Of a stretch of 64,000 nt of DNA, positions 19,684-29,836 are shown one piece after another. A program made the position numbers and the translations under genes. The stretch lies in contig NZ_QHHQ01000001.1 in the NCBI RefSeq assembly GCF_003258595.1, forward strand, positions 1,736,001-1,800,000. Reading direction: 5' to 3'. The notes beneath the pieces were generated by a model. That model saw nothing but the letters and a program-made list of their open reading frames with translations. It ran no database searches and was not told where the DNA came from. Position 1 is the stretch's first letter. Each line of letters opens with the position of its first letter. Origin of the DNA: Acuticoccus sediminis (lineage in GTDB: Bacteria > Pseudomonadota > Alphaproteobacteria > Rhizobiales > Amorphaceae).

Positions 19684-21846
19684 TCAGTTGGCGAGGTTGG
19701 GGATCGCCCAGAAGAACGTCTCGCCGGAAGAATCGTCCACGCCGTCGTTGTCCGTCACCACGTAGGCGGTGCCGTCGGCAGTGATGGCGAGGCCCTCGAC
19801 CTTGTCCACCACGTAGCCGTTGAACGACTTGAGGTCGGGGATCAGGTCGCGCACCAGCGTCTTGTCGATCTCCGGCAGCTCGCCCTCCAGCGGCGCCGGG
19901 CGCAGCGCTTTCAGCGCCACCGAGTAGATGCGCTTGACCTTCGCCGCACCGCCGATCTGGTTGTCGCGCTCGATGATGAAGGCCCGGTCGCCGTGGACGG
20001 CGATGTCGGAGAGGCCCATCCAGCCCGTCTCGGCCTTGTCGAGGGGGTAATGCACGCCGCCCCAGGTCCCTTCCGTCGTGTCGTAGGACACGAGCTTGAC
20101 CATCCCCGTCGGATCGTCGCCCCACTCGCGCTGCATCGTGATCCAGAGCGTGTCGCCGACCATCTCCACGCCCTCGGCGCCGAAGCGGGTCTCGCCCTCC
20201 AGCAGCACGTCCGGGAAGGGGACGGTCTCGATGATCACCCCGTCGTCGTCGACATGGACGAGCCGGTGCGGCACGTCCTTGTCGTCGTTGCCCTCGGAGG
20301 CGAGCCAGAAACCGCCTTCGCCGTCCAGCGTCACGCCCTCGAGGTCGAGGTGGTCGGCAGGAGCGCCGTCGCGGGTGACAAGTAGCGCCCTGGTGATGAC
20401 GGCGGGAGTCTGTGTCGCGTCGATGGTGAAGATTGTGGGCTGCGACTTGTAGAACGAGTCGTTGACCGCATAGAGCGTGCCGGGCGCCGCGGGGTCGGCG
20501 TCGAGGCCGGAGAGCGCGCCCCAGCCGATCGGCGTCGCGCCCTGCGAGCCGGAGACGATGGTCGGGTAGGCCGGCGCCGCATCCTCGAGGGCGTAGATCA
20601 TGACGTGCGAGCGGGCGCCGCCGTCCTCGCCGAGGTCGGCCTCGTTGGCGGTCGCGAGGAGCCCGCGGGAGGGGATCGCCACCGCACCCTCGGGCGCGAT
20701 GCCGGAGGGAACGATCCCGCTCAGCACCGGCGTCTCGCCCGACAGGTCGTAGACGGCGACGAGCGAGCCGCGCTCGGAGAGGACGAAGAGGTAGGGCGTG
20801 TCGCCATAGGTGCCGAACGCGAGGCCCTCCGGCTCGCCGCCCTTGTTCTCGGAGCGCTTCTCCGGGTAGTGGCCGGCGCGCGCGAGGGCGTACTCGAGCT
20901 CCGTGCCGCTGTCCCAGACGAGGGTGCCGTCGCGCTCGAAGATCGAAACCGTGCGGCCGCCACCCTCGTAGTCGCCCTCGTTGGCGATGGCGACGCGGTC
21001 CTCGGAGACCCACACGATCGCGTCCGGCTCGCGCTTCATCTCGATGGAGCCGGAGAAGGTGAGGGCGCCTTCCTCCTCGGTGTCGACGCCGTCGAGCGCG
21101 ACCGTGCCGGCGGAGAAGTGGCTCTTCACCGTCCCGTCGGCGCCGACGATGACGATGTGGTTGTTCTCCTGCAGGGTCACCGCGATGTCGCCGGCGGCGT
21201 TGATGGAGACGAATTCGGGCTCCGGATCCTCCGGTGCGACCTCGGCGAGGCCGGTGAGGTCGACGACGTTCAGCCGGTCGCAGTCCGGCCCGTCCGCGCC
21301 GAACGGGACGAGGACGAGGCTGCCGGGCGGCATCTGCGGGATGACGCCGTCCTCGAAGTCCTCGTCGCGCTCGTTCTCGATCGCGACGGCGAGGAAGGAG
21401 CCGTCCGGGGCGACGGCGATGGAATCGGGCTGCCCCGGAAGGTCGCAGGACTCGGACACCTCGCGCGTCCGGATGTCGACGAGCTGCAGGAGGCCCGACG
21501 GGTTGGTGTAGCTTTCGGAGAGGTTCACCGCGACGTAGGCGATGCCGTCCTTGACGGTGACGGACGTCGGCTCGCCGAGCACGCCGGCAGAGCCGCCCGC
21601 CTTCGGGTTCGCGGGGTCGGAGATGTCGACGAAGCCGACGGACTGGTTGGGGCTGTCGGAGTAGACCAGCGTCATGCCGTCGGCGGTCGCGGCGATAATC
21701 TCCGCCGACGTCTCGGTCGACGGGTCGGTGCCTTCCGGAAGGTTCTGCGCGACGGGGAAGCTCGCGATGCGGTTGAACGCTTCGGCCTCGGCCTGACCGG
21801 CGACGGCGCACAGGAGCGCCGCGGTGACAAGGGACGTCGTCTTCAT
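19684..21846 (-). CDS. Exported esterase-like/phytase-like beta-propeller protein
   Basis: This 720-residue protein has a signal peptide (residues 1-21, cleavage after AEA). It resembles the esterase-like phytase family, with repeated propeller blades (GFVDISDPANPKAGG, PDSIAVAPDGSFLAVA, EGVTLDGEGGFWLASEG, DNDGVDDSSGETFFW). The acidic loops suggest Ca2+ binding. It is probably a periplasmic or secreted phosphoester hydrolase that scavenges phosphate, but activity is not proven for most members. It is a single gene, convergent with the EamA transporter and divergent from DUF1326. Confidence 0.8.
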   Translation of the reverse strand: MKTTSLVTAALLCAVAGQAEAEAFNRIASFPVAQNLPEGTDPSTETSAEIIAATADGMTLVYSDSPNQSVGFVDISDPANPKAGGSAGVLGEPTSVTVKDGIAYVAVNLSESYTNPSGLLQLVDIRTREVSESCDLPGQPDSIAVAPDGSFLAVAIENERDEDFEDGVIPQMPPGSLVLVPFGADGPDCDRLNVVDLTGLAEVAPEDPEPEFVSINAAGDIAVTLQENNHIVIVGADGTVKSHFSAGTVALDGVDTEEEGALTFSGSIEMKREPDAIVWVSEDRVAIANEGDYEGGGRTVSIFERDGTLVWDSGTELEYALARAGHYPEKRSENKGGEPEGLAFGTYGDTPYLFVLSERGSLVAVYDLSGETPVLSGIVPSGIAPEGAVAIPSRGLLATANEADLGEDGGARSHVMIYALEDAAPAYPTIVSGSQGATPIGWGALSGLDADPAAPGTLYAVNDSFYKSQPTIFTIDATQTPAVITRALLVTRDGAPADHLDLEGVTLDGEGGFWLASEGNDDKDVPHRLVHVDDDGVIIETVPFPDVLLEGETRFGAEGVEMVGDTLWITMQREWGDDPTGMVKLVSYDTTEGTWGGVHYPLDKAETGWMGLSDIAVHGDRAFIIERDNQIGGAAKVKRIYSVALKALRPAPLEGELPEIDKTLVRDLIPDLKSFNGYVVDKVEGLAITADGTAYVVTDNDGVDDSSGETFFWAIPNLAN

Positions 21847-22195
21847 CGCGAACCTTCGGGTGGTGTGACGGCCGCACTGTTAGAGCGGTTGGATGATAGG
21901 TTTATGACGGATCTGTGTCGCCGGCCCTTCCGTCACTTGCGCGCGGCACGACCCACGGTGGCATAGATTGCGGCGCCCCATGCCCACCAACGGTGCCCGG
22001 GCGACCTACCTTCGGGGCACGCTTGTCGGCTAAGTCTTCGTAGGAATTGCTACCTTGCGACCGAACCCGTCGGTCGCTGCGGCGCACGACGGTGACAGAT
22101 TTGTGATCGGCGGAGAGGAGGTTTGACAATCCTACGTTTCAATTAGTTCCAATTTGATGTAAATTATCTTTCCATTAGTTAGCGGGAGGGTGCCG
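21847..22195. promoter_or_regulatory. Divergent control region, esterase / DUF1326
   Basis: No gene is visible. The last 80 bases are distinctly AT-rich for this genome. They include TTGACA at 22122-22127 without a good -10 box at standard spacing, and GGGAGG at 22184-22189 as the DUF1326 ribosome site. Promoters for both divergent genes are expected here. Confidence 0.4.
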
Positions 22196-22837
22196 ATGAT
22201 TGCCTGGGAAATCCATGGCCGTGAGCTGGCCAACTGCAACTGTTCGTACGGATGCCCATGTCAATTCAATGCGTTGCCGACGCATGGGGCGTGCGAGGCG
22301 GCCGTCGGCTTCGAGATCGAACGCGGTCACTACGGTGACGTGAAGCTCGACGGGCTGCGAATGGCCAGCATCTACAAGTGGCCGGGACCCGTCCATGAGG
22401 GCAACGGCGAGATGCAGATCATCGTCGACGAGAGTGCGACGCCCGAGCAGCGCGACGCGCTCGAGAAGATCATGACCGGGTCCGACACGAACGACATGGC
22501 CACCATGTGGTGGATCTTCTCCGCGATGTCGCCGACCAAGCACCCGACCCTTTCGGTGCCGATCAAGACGGAGATCGACATCGACGGGCGGACCGGCAGC
22601 ATCTCCGTGCCGGGCGTGTTCAGGATCACCGCCGAGCCGATCAGGAACCCGATCACCGGTATCCCGCATCAGGTCCGCATCAATCTCCCGCACGGCTTCG
22701 AGTACGAGACCGCCGAGATCGGGAGCGGCAGCACGACGACCGAGGGGGTCATCTCGCTGCCGAACAACAAGGCGACGTACGCCCAGTTCGCCGAGCTTCA
22801 CCTCGGCAACTCCGGCGTCATCCGCGCCGCGGCCTGA
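22196..22837 (+). CDS. DUF1326 domain protein
   Basis: This is a 213-residue DUF1326 protein. The N terminus carries a cysteine cluster NCNCSYGCPCQFNALPT (Cys at about 13, 15, 19 and 21, then another near 32), likely a metal or redox site. The remainder is a beta-rich domain (EMQIIVDESATPEQRDALEK). It is followed after 17 bases by a DUF2182 membrane gene; the two families are regular partners, so they probably form one complex. The biochemical role is unknown. GGGAGG six bases upstream fixes the ATG. Confidence 0.9.
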   Translation: MIAWEIHGRELANCNCSYGCPCQFNALPTHGACEAAVGFEIERGHYGDVKLDGLRMASIYKWPGPVHEGNGEMQIIVDESATPEQRDALEKIMTGSDTNDMATMWWIFSAMSPTKHPTLSVPIKTEIDIDGRTGSISVPGVFRITAEPIRNPITGIPHQVRINLPHGFEYETAEIGSGSTTTEGVISLPNNKATYAQFAELHLGNSGVIRAAA

Positions 22838-22854
22838 CACCGGGCGTTCCGGCC

Positions 22855-23655
22855 GTGACGGTACTGGAGGCGGCGCTGCGGCGGGACCGGCTCGTCCTTC
22901 TCGCCGCGCTGGCGCTGCTCTTCGCCCTCAGCGCCCTCTATACGATTTCGGGTGTCGGCATGCGCATGTCGGCACTCGAGATGACGTCGATGGCAAGCAT
23001 GCGCGACATGCCGGGCAAGGCGGTGCCCGGCGCCTGGAGCGCCGCCTACGCGGCCCTCGTCTTCCTCATGTGGTGGGTGATGATGGTGGCGATGATGCTG
23101 CCGTCGGTGGCGCCCAACGTCCTCCTGTTCGCGGCACTGGTGCGCCGGACCCGAGACGCCGGGCGGGCGGGCGCGATGGCCGGCTGCTTCCTCGCCGGCT
23201 ACCTCCTCGCCTGGGCCGGCTTCGCCCTCGTCGCGGCGGCGGCGCAGTGGGCGCTGGAGGCGGCCGGCATCGTCTCCGCCACGATGATGACGCTCGTCGA
23301 CACCCTCCCGGGGGCGCTGGTGCTGATCGCGGCGGGGATCTTCCAGTTCACGCCCCTGAAAGGCGCATGCCTCAGCCACTGCCGGGCGCCGACGCAGTTC
23401 CTCGCCCGCCACTACCGGCCCGGTCCCGTCGGGGCGGTGCGCATGGGGCTGCACCACGGGACCTACTGCGTCGGCTGCTGCTGGTTCCTGATGGCGCTGC
23501 TCTTCGTCGGCGGCGTCATGAACCTCTACTGGATCGTCGGGCTGACGGCATTCGTCGCGCTGGAAAAGCTCACGCCCGCCGGCGCGGCGCTGTCGCGGAT
23601 CGCCGGCGCCGGCCTCGTCGCGTGGGGCGTATGGGTGATCCTGTCCGGGCTCTGA
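22855..23655 (+). CDS. DUF2182 integral membrane protein
   Basis: This is a 266-residue membrane protein with six or seven helices. Family motifs are MWWVMMVAMMLPS, FQFTPLKGACLSHCRAPTQF and MGLHHGTYCVGCCWFLMALL. These place Cys and His residues at the membrane face and suggest metal binding. It begins with GTG and follows DUF1326 directly. DUF2182 proteins are described only as predicted metal-binding membrane proteins. The pair may handle a metal or thiol compound. Its stop is 6 bases from the convergent mutM stop. Confidence 0.88.
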   Translation: MTVLEAALRRDRLVLLAALALLFALSALYTISGVGMRMSALEMTSMASMRDMPGKAVPGAWSAAYAALVFLMWWVMMVAMMLPSVAPNVLLFAALVRRTRDAGRAGAMAGCFLAGYLLAWAGFALVAAAAQWALEAAGIVSATMMTLVDTLPGALVLIAAGIFQFTPLKGACLSHCRAPTQFLARHYRPGPVGAVRMGLHHGTYCVGCCWFLMALLFVGGVMNLYWIVGLTAFVALEKLTPAGAALSRIAGAGLVAWGVWVILSGL

Positions 23656-23661
23656 CAGGGC

Positions 23662-24534
23662 TCAGCGCTGGCACACCGGGCAGAAGAAGGTGGACCGTCC
23701 GCCCTGGACGATGCGCGCGACGATGCCGGAGCACTCCGGGCGCCGGCACGGCTCCTCCTCGCGGCCGTAGACGGCGAAGGTGTGCTGGAAGCGCCCCAGC
23801 GAGCCGTCCGCCGCCACGTAGTCCCGCAGCGAGGAGCCGCCGGCGGCGATCGCCTCCTCGATGACGGTGATGATCGCCGAGGCAAGGGTCGTCAGGCGCG
23901 CGGTCGGCCTGCCGTCCCGCCGCACCAGCGTCCCGGCGAGCCGCCGGGGCGAGAGCCGCGCGCGCCACATCGCCTCGCAGACGTAGATGTTGCCGAGCCC
24001 CGCGATCACCCGCTGGTCGAGGAGGGCGGCCTTCAGCGGCGTCTTCTTGCCGGTGAGGGCCTTCGCGAGGCTCGTCGCCGTCATGCCGCCGGCGACGGGC
24101 TCCAGGCCGAGATGGGCGAAGTAGGGGTGCTGGTCGAGGAGAGCGGTGTCGGCCAGCGTCATGAAGCCGAAGCGCCGGGGGTCGTTGTAGATGATCCTCG
24201 CGGTGTCGCTCAGCGTCAGCGTCACGTGGTCGTGCGCGGCGATCTTGCCCTTCGGGTAGACGAACTGGCCCGGCGGCATGTGCCCCTCGACGCGGAACGC
24301 GCCGGACATGCCGAGATGGGCGATCAGCGTCGTGCCGTCGTCGAGCGCGCCGAGCAGGTATTTCGCGCGCCGGCCGAGGCTCTCGATACGCCGGCCCGTG
24401 AGCCGGGCGGCGAAATCGTCCGGGAACGGGAAACGCAGGTCCGCCCGGGCGAGGTGCACCGCCTCGATGCGCCGCCCCTCCATCACCGGGGCGAGCCCGC
24501 GGCGAACCGTCTCCACCTCGGGAAGCTCAGGCAT
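23662..24534 (-). CDS. mutM: Formamidopyrimidine-DNA glycosylase (Fpg)
   Basis: This 290-residue base-excision repair enzyme removes 8-oxoguanine and cleaves the AP site. The start is set by the obligatory N-terminal [14 protein letters not shown] (catalytic Pro2 and Glu3). It has the helix-two-turn-helix with [14 protein letters not shown] and a C-terminal zinc finger with spacing CX4C...CX2C ([15 protein letters not shown]), the form usual in alphaproteobacteria. An upstream in-frame ATG three codons earlier would abolish Pro2 chemistry and is rejected. It is divergent from ubiE, the conserved alphaproteobacterial arrangement. Confidence 0.96.
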   Translation of the reverse strand: MPELPEVETVRRGLAPVMEGRRIEAVHLARADLRFPFPDDFAARLTGRRIESLGRRAKYLLGALDDGTTLIAHLGMSGAFRVEGHMPPGQFVYPKGKIAAHDHVTLTLSDTARIIYNDPRRFGFMTLADTALLDQHPYFAHLGLEPVAGGMTATSLAKALTGKKTPLKAALLDQRVIAGLGNIYVCEAMWRARLSPRRLAGTLVRRDGRPTARLTTLASAIITVIEEAIAAGGSSLRDYVAADGSLGRFQHTFAVYGREEEPCRRPECSGIVARIVQGGRSTFFCPVCQR

Positions 24535-24608
24535 TCGTTGCACCTTTCCATGGCCTGCCGGCGCGGAGGCCGCTATGTGTTCGCCCGACTGATTGGAAAG
24601 GCCTTCGC

Positions 24609-25361
24609 ATGGAAACGTCCTTCGGCTTCCGCACCGTCCCGGTCGAAGAGAAGCAGGGACTCGTCAACCGCGTATTCGATAACGTCGCAAGCCGCTACGA
24701 CGTGATGAACGACGCGATGTCCGGCGGACTCCACAGGCTGTGGAAGGACGCCATGGTCGCCTGGCTCGGCGCGCCGCGGCGCCCGGCGAGGCCGTACCGC
24801 GTCGTCGACGTCGCCGGCGGCACCGGCGATATTGCCTTTCGTATCGCCAAGGGGATCGAGGTCAACGGCGAGATCACCGTCTGCGACATCAATCCCGAGA
24901 TGCTTCTCGTCGGCGCCGGGCGCAACGCGAAGCGGATCCGGCCGACGACGCCCTGCCGCTTCGTCGCCGCCAACGCCGAGACCATGCCGCTGCCGACGGG
25001 CTCCCAGGACGTCTACACCATCGCCTTCGGCATCCGGAACGTGACGCGCCGCCAGACGGCGCTCGAGGAGGCCTACCGCGTGCTGAAGCGCGGCGGCCGC
25101 TTCATGTGCCTTGAATTCAGCCACGTCGACATCCCGGTGATGGACAGGATCTACGACCGCTACTCGTTCGAGATGATCCCGCGCATGGGCCAGCTCATCG
25201 CCGGCGACAGCGAGTCGTACCGCTACCTCGTGGAATCGATCCGCATGTTTCCCAATCCCGGACGCTTCGCGGCCGAGATCGAGAAGGCGGGCTTTTCCCA
25301 GGTGCAGGTGCGCAAGCTGACCGGCGGGGTCGCCGCGATCCACTCCGCGTACAAGATCTGA
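24609..25361 (+). CDS. ubiE: Ubiquinone/menaquinone C-methyltransferase UbiE
   Basis: This 250-residue SAM-dependent methyltransferase acts on the 2-polyprenyl-6-methoxybenzoquinol ring in ubiquinone synthesis. It has [21 protein letters not shown] loop [12 protein letters not shown], the family block [10 protein letters not shown] and [12 protein letters not shown]. Its stop shares one base with the ubiB start. It is divergent from mutM across 74 bases. Confidence 0.96.
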   Translation: METSFGFRTVPVEEKQGLVNRVFDNVASRYDVMNDAMSGGLHRLWKDAMVAWLGAPRRPARPYRVVDVAGGTGDIAFRIAKGIEVNGEITVCDINPEMLLVGAGRNAKRIRPTTPCRFVAANAETMPLPTGSQDVYTIAFGIRNVTRRQTALEEAYRVLKRGGRFMCLEFSHVDIPVMDRIYDRYSFEMIPRMGQLIAGDSESYRYLVESIRMFPNPGRFAAEIEKAGFSQVQVRKLTGGVAAIHSAYKI

Positions 25362-26932
25362 TGCCGCTTCTGCCCTACTGGCGGTTCCTGCACGCAGGCT
25401 TCGTGATGGCGCGCGAGGGGGTCTTCGCGATCGTCCCCCTCGAGGACGCGCCCGCCTCCGCCAAGTTCGCCGTCCGCCTGATCCGCACCATCGAACGCCG
25501 CTCGGCGCGCAAGCGCGACATGGCCGCCCGCCTGTCCCTGACGTTCGACCGGCTGGGACCGTCCTACATCAAGCTCGGCCAGTTCCTGGCGACCCGCGCG
25601 GACGTGGTCGGGGAGGAGGTCGCCGGCGAGCTCGCGACCCTGCAGGACCAGGTGCCGCCGGTGCCGGACGTGGAGGCGCGCGCCGCCATCGAGGAGGCGC
25701 TCGGGGCGCCGATCGACAGCATCTACTCCGAGTTCGGCGAGTGCGTCGCCGCCGCGTCCATCGCCCAGGTCTACCGCGCCACCCTGTCGGACCGGCTCGG
25801 CACCCGCGAGGTCGCGGTGAAGGTGCTGCGGCCCGGAGTCGCCCGGCGATTCGAGCGGGACCTCGAGGCCTACTATACCGCCGCCCGTTTCGTTGAGCGC
25901 TTCGTGCCGAGCGCGCGGCGGCTCCGGCCCGTCGCCGTGGTCGACACGCTCGCCGCCTCGGTGCGGTTCGAGATGGACCTCCGCCTCGAGGCCGCCGCGA
26001 TGTCGGAGATGGCCGAGAACGTGCGCGAGGAGGAGCACTTCCGCGTCCCCCACGTCGAGTGGGCCCAGACCACCCGCACCGTGCTCACCATGGAGTGGAT
26101 CGACGGCATCAAGCTCTCCCGGGTCGCAGAGCTGAAGGCGGCGGGCCACGACCTGCCCGAGCTCGGGCGCAACCTCCTGCAGACCTTCCTGCGCGGCGCC
26201 GTGCGCGACGGCTTCTTCCATGCCGACATGCACCAGGGCAACCTCTTCGCCGAGAGCGACGGGACCCTGGTGGCGGTGGACTTCGGCATCACCGGGCGCC
26301 TCTCGCGCGAGGAGCGGGGCTTCCTCGCGGAGATCCTCTACGGCTTCATCCAGCGCGACTACCGCCGCGTCGCCGAGATCCACTTCCGCGCCGGCTACGT
26401 GCCGATGACGCAGGACGTCGACCTCTTCGCCCAGGCGCTGCGGTCCGTGGGCGAGCCGATCCGCGGCGCCACCGCCGCCGACATCTCGATGAGCCGGCTC
26501 CTTGCCCACCTGTTCGAGACCACAGAGCTCTTCCAGATGACCACCCAGCCGCAGCTCATCATGCTGCAGAAGACGATGGTGGTGGTGGAGGGCGTCGCCC
26601 GCTCGCTCGACCCGCAGCTCGACATCTGGGAGACCGCCGAACCCGTGGTGCGCGACTGGATGGTCGCCGAGATCGGCCCCGCCGCCACGGTGCGCAAGGC
26701 GCAGGATTCCTTCAGCGCCATCACCCGAGCGGCCCTCGCGGCGCCGGAGCTCGCCGAGCGCCTGGAGCGGCTGTCGAAGGACTTCGAGGTGGCGCTGGAA
26801 AAGGGGCTGCCGCTGTCGGACCGCTCCATCGACGCGCTCGGCCAGTATGCCGCGGCCCGGTCCACGATCCGCGTCCTCGGCCTCTGGGTCGCCGCGATCA
26901 GCCTCGCCATCCTGGCCTGGAACTCCTTCTAG
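25361..26932 (+). CDS. ubiB: UbiB, ABC1/ADCK-type atypical kinase/ATPase for ubiquinone synthesis
   Basis: This is a 523-residue UbiB-family protein: KxGQ motif in GPSYIKLGQFLATRAD, Ala-rich nucleotide loop AAASIAQVYRA, catalytic-loop FHADMHQGNLF and metal-binding VDFGITG. A C-terminal helix (LWVAAISLAILAW) anchors it to the inner membrane; I see one clear helix. UbiB is needed for the first hydroxylation steps and probably extracts lipid intermediates. The TGATG junction with ubiE couples their translation. Confidence 0.95.
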   Translation: MPLLPYWRFLHAGFVMAREGVFAIVPLEDAPASAKFAVRLIRTIERRSARKRDMAARLSLTFDRLGPSYIKLGQFLATRADVVGEEVAGELATLQDQVPPVPDVEARAAIEEALGAPIDSIYSEFGECVAAASIAQVYRATLSDRLGTREVAVKVLRPGVARRFERDLEAYYTAARFVERFVPSARRLRPVAVVDTLAASVRFEMDLRLEAAAMSEMAENVREEEHFRVPHVEWAQTTRTVLTMEWIDGIKLSRVAELKAAGHDLPELGRNLLQTFLRGAVRDGFFHADMHQGNLFAESDGTLVAVDFGITGRLSREERGFLAEILYGFIQRDYRRVAEIHFRAGYVPMTQDVDLFAQALRSVGEPIRGATAADISMSRLLAHLFETTELFQMTTQPQLIMLQKTMVVVEGVARSLDPQLDIWETAEPVVRDWMVAEIGPAATVRKAQDSFSAITRAALAAPELAERLERLSKDFEVALEKGLPLSDRSIDALGQYAAARSTIRVLGLWVAAISLAILAWNSF

Positions 26933-27302
26933 AGACCGGCGGGCGCGCGATCGCCGGGACAACCGGCGTCCGGGGCCGTTGCGCCGCCGGGGCGAGGGGA
27001 GTTCCCCCCTCGCGCTCCCTCCGCCTCGCCGGCAGGCAGGGTTGCAGGACGGACGACCGCCCTGCGGTCGACCGGCCTTCAACCCCGATCCACGCTGGGT
27101 CGGATCGCGCCGGCGTCAAGCGCCCGTCCTCGCCATGCTCGCCCGCCGGGCTGCGCGTGGCTCCGGGCGGGCACTTGACCCCGCCACGGTCCTTCGGCCG
27201 GAAAACGCAAGACCCCGCGCCGGCGGGGCGGCGCGGGGTCCGGTATGGACGGGGTCCTGGCGGCCCCGGAGGGCCGCTGTCGTGTCACGAAGCGGCGGGG
27301 CG
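26933..27302. other. Intergenic stretch ubiB / mmsA
   Basis: No protein or RNA gene is recognised in this 370-base convergent gap. It is GC-rich and contains the mmsA terminator hairpin described separately. No terminator with a T-run is visible for ubiB. Confidence 0.5.
27201..27240 (-). terminator. Intrinsic terminator of mmsA
   Basis: An 11-bp perfect stem (27211-27221 with 27230-27240, 8-base loop) is followed on the minus strand by TTGCGTTTTCC. It lies 62 bases past the mmsA stop. Confidence 0.75.
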
Positions 27303-28805
27303 TCAGCCCAGCGTCGGCATCGAGAACTCGGGGTCGGAGCGCATGCCGGTCGGCCAGCGCATCGTCGTCGTCTTGATGCGGGTGTAGAAGCGCACCCCCT
27401 CCATGCCGTGCATCGCGTGGTCGCCGAAGATCGACGCCTTCCAGCCGCCGAAGGAGTGGAACGCCATCGGCACCGGGATCGGCACGTTGACGCCGACCAT
27501 GCCGACCTCGATGTCCTGCGCGAACGCGCGGGCGACGTCGCCGTCACGGGTGAAGACGGCCGTGCCGTTGGCGTACTCGTGGGCGTGGATGAGGTCGACC
27601 GCCTCCTGGTAGGTGTTGCGGCGGACCACCGAGAGCACCGGGCCGAAGATCTCGTCCTTCCAGATCGACATGTCCGGCGTCACGTTGTCGATCAGCGTGC
27701 CGCCGATGTAGTAGCCGTTCTCGTAGCCCTGCTTGTCCTGTCGGAACTTGCGGCCGTCGACGACGATCTTCGCGCCCTCGGCCTCGCCCTTGTCGACGTA
27801 GCCGCGGACCTTGGCGAGATGCTCCTTCGTCACGAGCGGACCCATCTCGGACGCGCGGTCCGTCGCCGGGCCGATCTTCAGCGCCTCGATCTTCGGCACG
27901 AGGCGCTCGATGAGGGCGTCGGCCACAGCGTCCGTCACCGGGACGGCCACCGAGACCGCCATGCAGCGCTCGCCGGCGGAGCCGTAGGCGGCGCCCATCA
28001 GGGCGCTGGTCGCCATGTCGAGGTCGGCGTCGGGCATCACCACCATGTGGTTCTTCGCCCCGCCCAGCGCCTGGCAGCGCTTGCCGTTCGCGGTCGCCGT
28101 CTTGTGGATGTAGGCCGCGATCGGCGTCGAGCCGACGAACGACACCGCCTTGACGTCCGGGCTCTCGAGGAGCGCGTCGACGGCTTCCTTGTCGCCCTGC
28201 ACGACGTTGAAGACGCCGGCGGGGAGGCCCGCCTCGGTCAGCCACTCGGCGATCAGTAGCGAGGCCGACGGGTCGCGCTCGGACGGCTTCAGGATGAAGC
28301 AGTTGCCGCAGGCGAGCGCCACCGGGAACATCCACATCGGCACCATGGCCGGGAAGTTGAACGGGGTGATGCCCGCCACAACGCCGAGGGGGTGGCGCAG
28401 CGAGAAGGAATCGACGCCGGTACCGACGTTGGCCGAGTAGTCGCCCTGCAGGTGGCTCGGGATGCCGACCGCGAACTCGACCACCTCGAGGCCGCGCGTG
28501 ACCTCGCCGAGGGCGTCGTCGTGGGTCTTGCCGTGCTCGGACGAGATCGCCTCGGCGAGCTGGTCGCCGCGGTCCCACAGGATGGACTTGAACTTGTCGA
28601 GGATACGCGCGCGGCGCAGCGGCGGCGTCGCCGCCCAGGCCGGCCACGCCTCCCTGGCGTTGGCGACGGCGGCGCCGACCTCGGCGGTCGAGGCGAGCGC
28701 AACGGTCTTGTCGCTCTCTCCGGTGGCGGGGTTCCAGACCGGCTGGCTGCGGCCCGACGTGCCGGCGACTCGGCTGCCGCCAATGTAATGTGCGATTTCG
28801 GTCAT
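27303..28805 (-). CDS. mmsA: CoA-acylating methylmalonate-semialdehyde dehydrogenase
   Basis: This 500-residue aldehyde dehydrogenase oxidises (methyl)malonate semialdehyde to propionyl- or acetyl-CoA in valine, inositol and beta-alanine breakdown. The MMSDH traits are clear: [15 protein letters not shown], in which the general-base Glu of ordinary ALDHs is missing, and catalytic C281 in [20 protein letters not shown] before the ATG fixes the start. The residues upstream in the same frame are not part of the protein. It is divergent from a LysR gene that probably controls it, and has its own terminator. Confidence 0.95.
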   Translation of the reverse strand: MTEIAHYIGGSRVAGTSGRSQPVWNPATGESDKTVALASTAEVGAAVANAREAWPAWAATPPLRRARILDKFKSILWDRGDQLAEAISSEHGKTHDDALGEVTRGLEVVEFAVGIPSHLQGDYSANVGTGVDSFSLRHPLGVVAGITPFNFPAMVPMWMFPVALACGNCFILKPSERDPSASLLIAEWLTEAGLPAGVFNVVQGDKEAVDALLESPDVKAVSFVGSTPIAAYIHKTATANGKRCQALGGAKNHMVVMPDADLDMATSALMGAAYGSAGERCMAVSVAVPVTDAVADALIERLVPKIEALKIGPATDRASEMGPLVTKEHLAKVRGYVDKGEAEGAKIVVDGRKFRQDKQGYENGYYIGGTLIDNVTPDMSIWKDEIFGPVLSVVRRNTYQEAVDLIHAHEYANGTAVFTRDGDVARAFAQDIEVGMVGVNVPIPVPMAFHSFGGWKASIFGDHAMHGMEGVRFYTRIKTTTMRWPTGMRSDPEFSMPTLG

Positions 28806-28861
28806 CGTGGTCCTCCCGTTTCGCGTCGGCCCTCTTTGGGACCTCCAAAACTGAATATAAA

Positions 28862-28879
28862 GAGCAAGATCTGGTGCTC
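28862..28879. promoter_or_regulatory. Candidate LysR operator between mmsA and lysR
   Basis: The inverted repeat GAGCA-N8-TGCTC lies in the 109-base divergent region. It is just upstream of TATATT (minus strand, near 28853-28858), a plausible -10 box for mmsA. Position and symmetry suit a LysR-type site; the binding protein is inferred. Confidence 0.4.
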
Positions 28880-28914
28880 CGTTATGCGAAAATTGAGATA
28901 AGGTGCCAACCGGC

Positions 28915-29805
28915 ATGGACTGGAACGACGCCAAGCTCTTTCTCGCTGTCGCCCGCGAGGGGCAGGTGTTGGCCGCCGCCGGGCGGCTCGGCATCAGTCA
29001 GGCCACCCTGTCGCGCCGCGTCCAGGCGCTGGAGGAGGCGGTCGGCGCGCGCCTTTTCGAGCGGTCGACCCGCGGCGCGGCCCTCACCGACGCGGGACGG
29101 CTCTTCCTCGAGACCGCCGAGCGCGTCGAGGCGGAGATGCTGTCGGCCACCGAGCGGCTGAAGGCCGTGGAGGCGGCGCCCGCCGGCACCGTGCGCATCG
29201 GCGCCCCGGACGGTCTCGGCAGCGCCTACATCGCCGCGCGGCTCGGCGCGCTGGGGATGCGCTATCCCGCGCTGAGGGTGCAGCTCGTGCCGCTGACGCG
29301 CAACTTCTCCCTGTCACAGCGGGAGGCCGACGTCGCCATCATGATCGGCCGCCCGAAGAAGGGCAGGCTCCGCGCCCGGCTCCTCGCGGACTATACGCTG
29401 GGGCTCTACGCGACGCGCGTCTACCTCGCCGGGCACGGCGTGCCGGAGCGGGTGGAGGACCTCGCGAACCACCGCCTCGTCGGCTACGTCGACGACCTGA
29501 TGCCGTCCGCCGAGCTCAACTACGCGGAGGAGGTCTGGCGCGGCTGGACCTCGGCGTTCGAGGTCTCGACCGCGATCGGCCAGCGCGAGGTGGTCGCCTC
29601 GGGCGCGGCGATCGGGCTGCTGCACGACTTCATGGTCGCGTCCGACGAGCGTTTCGTGCCGGTTCTCCCCGACCGCAGGCCCGTGCGCAGCTACGTCGCC
29701 GTGTGGCACGAGAACCTCCAGGGGTCGCGGCGGCTCTCGGCGGTGGTGGACTTCCTCGCCGAGGCGATGCGCCGCGACAAGGCGCTCTTCAGCCCGCGGG
29801 CCTGA
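28915..29805 (+). CDS. LysR-family transcriptional regulator, divergent from mmsA
   Basis: This is a 296-residue LysR regulator: N-terminal HTH ([33 protein letters not shown]), then the effector domain ([20 protein letters not shown]). I chose the ATG giving the usual MDWNDAKLF start; a GTG four codons earlier is possible. Divergent placement next to mmsA suggests it regulates semialdehyde degradation, with the effector unknown. Confidence 0.9.
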   Translation: MDWNDAKLFLAVAREGQVLAAAGRLGISQATLSRRVQALEEAVGARLFERSTRGAALTDAGRLFLETAERVEAEMLSATERLKAVEAAPAGTVRIGAPDGLGSAYIAARLGALGMRYPALRVQLVPLTRNFSLSQREADVAIMIGRPKKGRLRARLLADYTLGLYATRVYLAGHGVPERVEDLANHRLVGYVDDLMPSAELNYAEEVWRGWTSAFEVSTAIGQREVVASGAAIGLLHDFMVASDERFVPVLPDRRPVRSYVAVWHENLQGSRRLSAVVDFLAEAMRRDKALFSPRA

Positions 29806-29836
29806 CCGGCGGCGCGGATTTCGGCGGAGGTCCGGA

